48,335 nucleotides of DNA from Olavius sp. associated proteobacterium Delta 1 (GTDB lineage Bacteria > Desulfobacterota > Desulfobacteria > Desulfobacterales > JAFDCJ01), in NCBI GenBank assembly GCA_902749685.1, contig CACVKW010000802.1:1-48335 (forward strand). The letters run 5' to 3'. Positions 48,080-48,335 of the stretch are shown piece after piece; the stretch's first letter is position 1; every line of letters begins with the position of its first letter. Below the pieces are notes generated by a model. The model did not search any database and was not told the DNA's origin. It saw only the letters and a program-made list of their open reading frames with translations. The position numbers and the translations under genes are program-made.

Positions 48080-48335
48080 AGATGCTGGATGCTGGATGCT
48101 GGATGCTCGATGCTCGATACTGGATGCTCGATGCTCGATACTGGATGCTGGATGCTGGATGCTGGATGCTGGATGCTGGATGCTGGATACTGGATGCTGG
48201 ATGCTGGATGCTGGATGCTGGATGCTCGATACTGGATGCTGGATACTGGATGCTGGATACTGGATGCTGGATGCTGGATGCTGGATGCTGGATGCTGGAT
48301 GCTGGATGCTGGATGCTGGATGCTGGATGCTGGAT
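48080..48335. repeat. long GGATGCT heptad array, cut by window edge
   Basis: About 36 tandem 7-bp units, mostly GGATGCT with scattered CGATGCT, GGATACT and CGATACT variants, run from 48080 to the window edge. Variation is confined to positions 1 and 5 of the unit, and the right-hand part is nearly pure GGATGCT. It is the expanded form of the family at 3871, 15798 and 20540. It lies upstream of hutI. Such a tract can break assemblies, so the contig may end here for that reason. Confidence 0.95.

Noticed and set aside
48080..48335. Possible CRISPR-like array
   Set aside because: Units are 7 bp and contiguous with no spacers; no cas genes in the window.

Overview
The window looks like a chromosomal contig from a sulfate-reducing member of Desulfobacterota (Desulfobacterales-like). 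The main evidence is a four-gene Tmc-type transmembrane redox complex (tetrahaem cytochrome c3, CCG-domain iron-sulfur protein, membrane cytochrome b, Trp-rich repeat protein). Cytochrome-bearing sensor kinases, a sigma-54 activator with its own-style promoter and moderate GC coding sequence agree with this. No rRNA, tRNA, CRISPR array, phage or intact transposon was seen.

Layout. 1-2.1 kb: a small conserved-looking protein, a methyltransferase and a lipoprotein. 2.7-4.3 kb: a decayed cytochrome bd oxidase locus (cydA with lost start codon and internal deletion, cydB reduced to its C-terminus). 4.5-7 kb: a homocysteine methyltransferase-family gene, then an alpha/beta hydrolase lying between the two halves of an IS91-type transposase remnant. 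7-11.4 kb: an ABC uptake operon and an MFS carrier. 11.5-26.5 kb: a minus-strand redox and signalling island in which Tmc is surrounded by three lone receivers, two receiver-kinases, one kinase with two CxnCH haem motifs, a sigma-54 activator and a universal stress protein operon behind a -24/-12 promoter. 26.7-33 kb: a lipoprotein, a CoA-transferase/GNAT fusion, a cyclase-HupE operon and a HEAT-repeat protein. 33.2-38.3 kb: broken adenylate cyclase and cyclic-nucleotide-binding genes, one intact cNMP-domain protein and a 757-residue orphan. 38.6-42.8 kb: a Spy/CpxP-like lipoprotein, a metallo-beta-lactamase-fold hydrolase and a CpxRA-like two-component pair. 43.1-46 kb: thioredoxin, rhodanese, MauE/DoxX, methyltransferase and peroxiredoxin. 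46.1-48 kb: FchA-type cyclohydrolase and imidazolonepropionase.

Two non-coding themes stand out. Gaps between genes are filled by several unrelated repeat families that all keep a 7-bp period; the largest array runs off the right edge. A 13-bp motif (AATTAATCCGCCC / GGGCGGAGTAATT) brackets two intergenic intervals as inverted pairs. At least five loci (cydA, cydB, IS91 transposase, adenylate cyclase, cNMP-binding protein) are broken, three of them by internal deletion, so the accessory DNA here is actively eroding.

Functionally the window couples periplasmic electron transfer (Tmc), redox or haem sensing (kinases and Cys-rich PAS domains), envelope stress (Spy/Cpx) and periplasmic thiol/peroxide chemistry. 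All names rest on motif recognition by eye; no database search was run.
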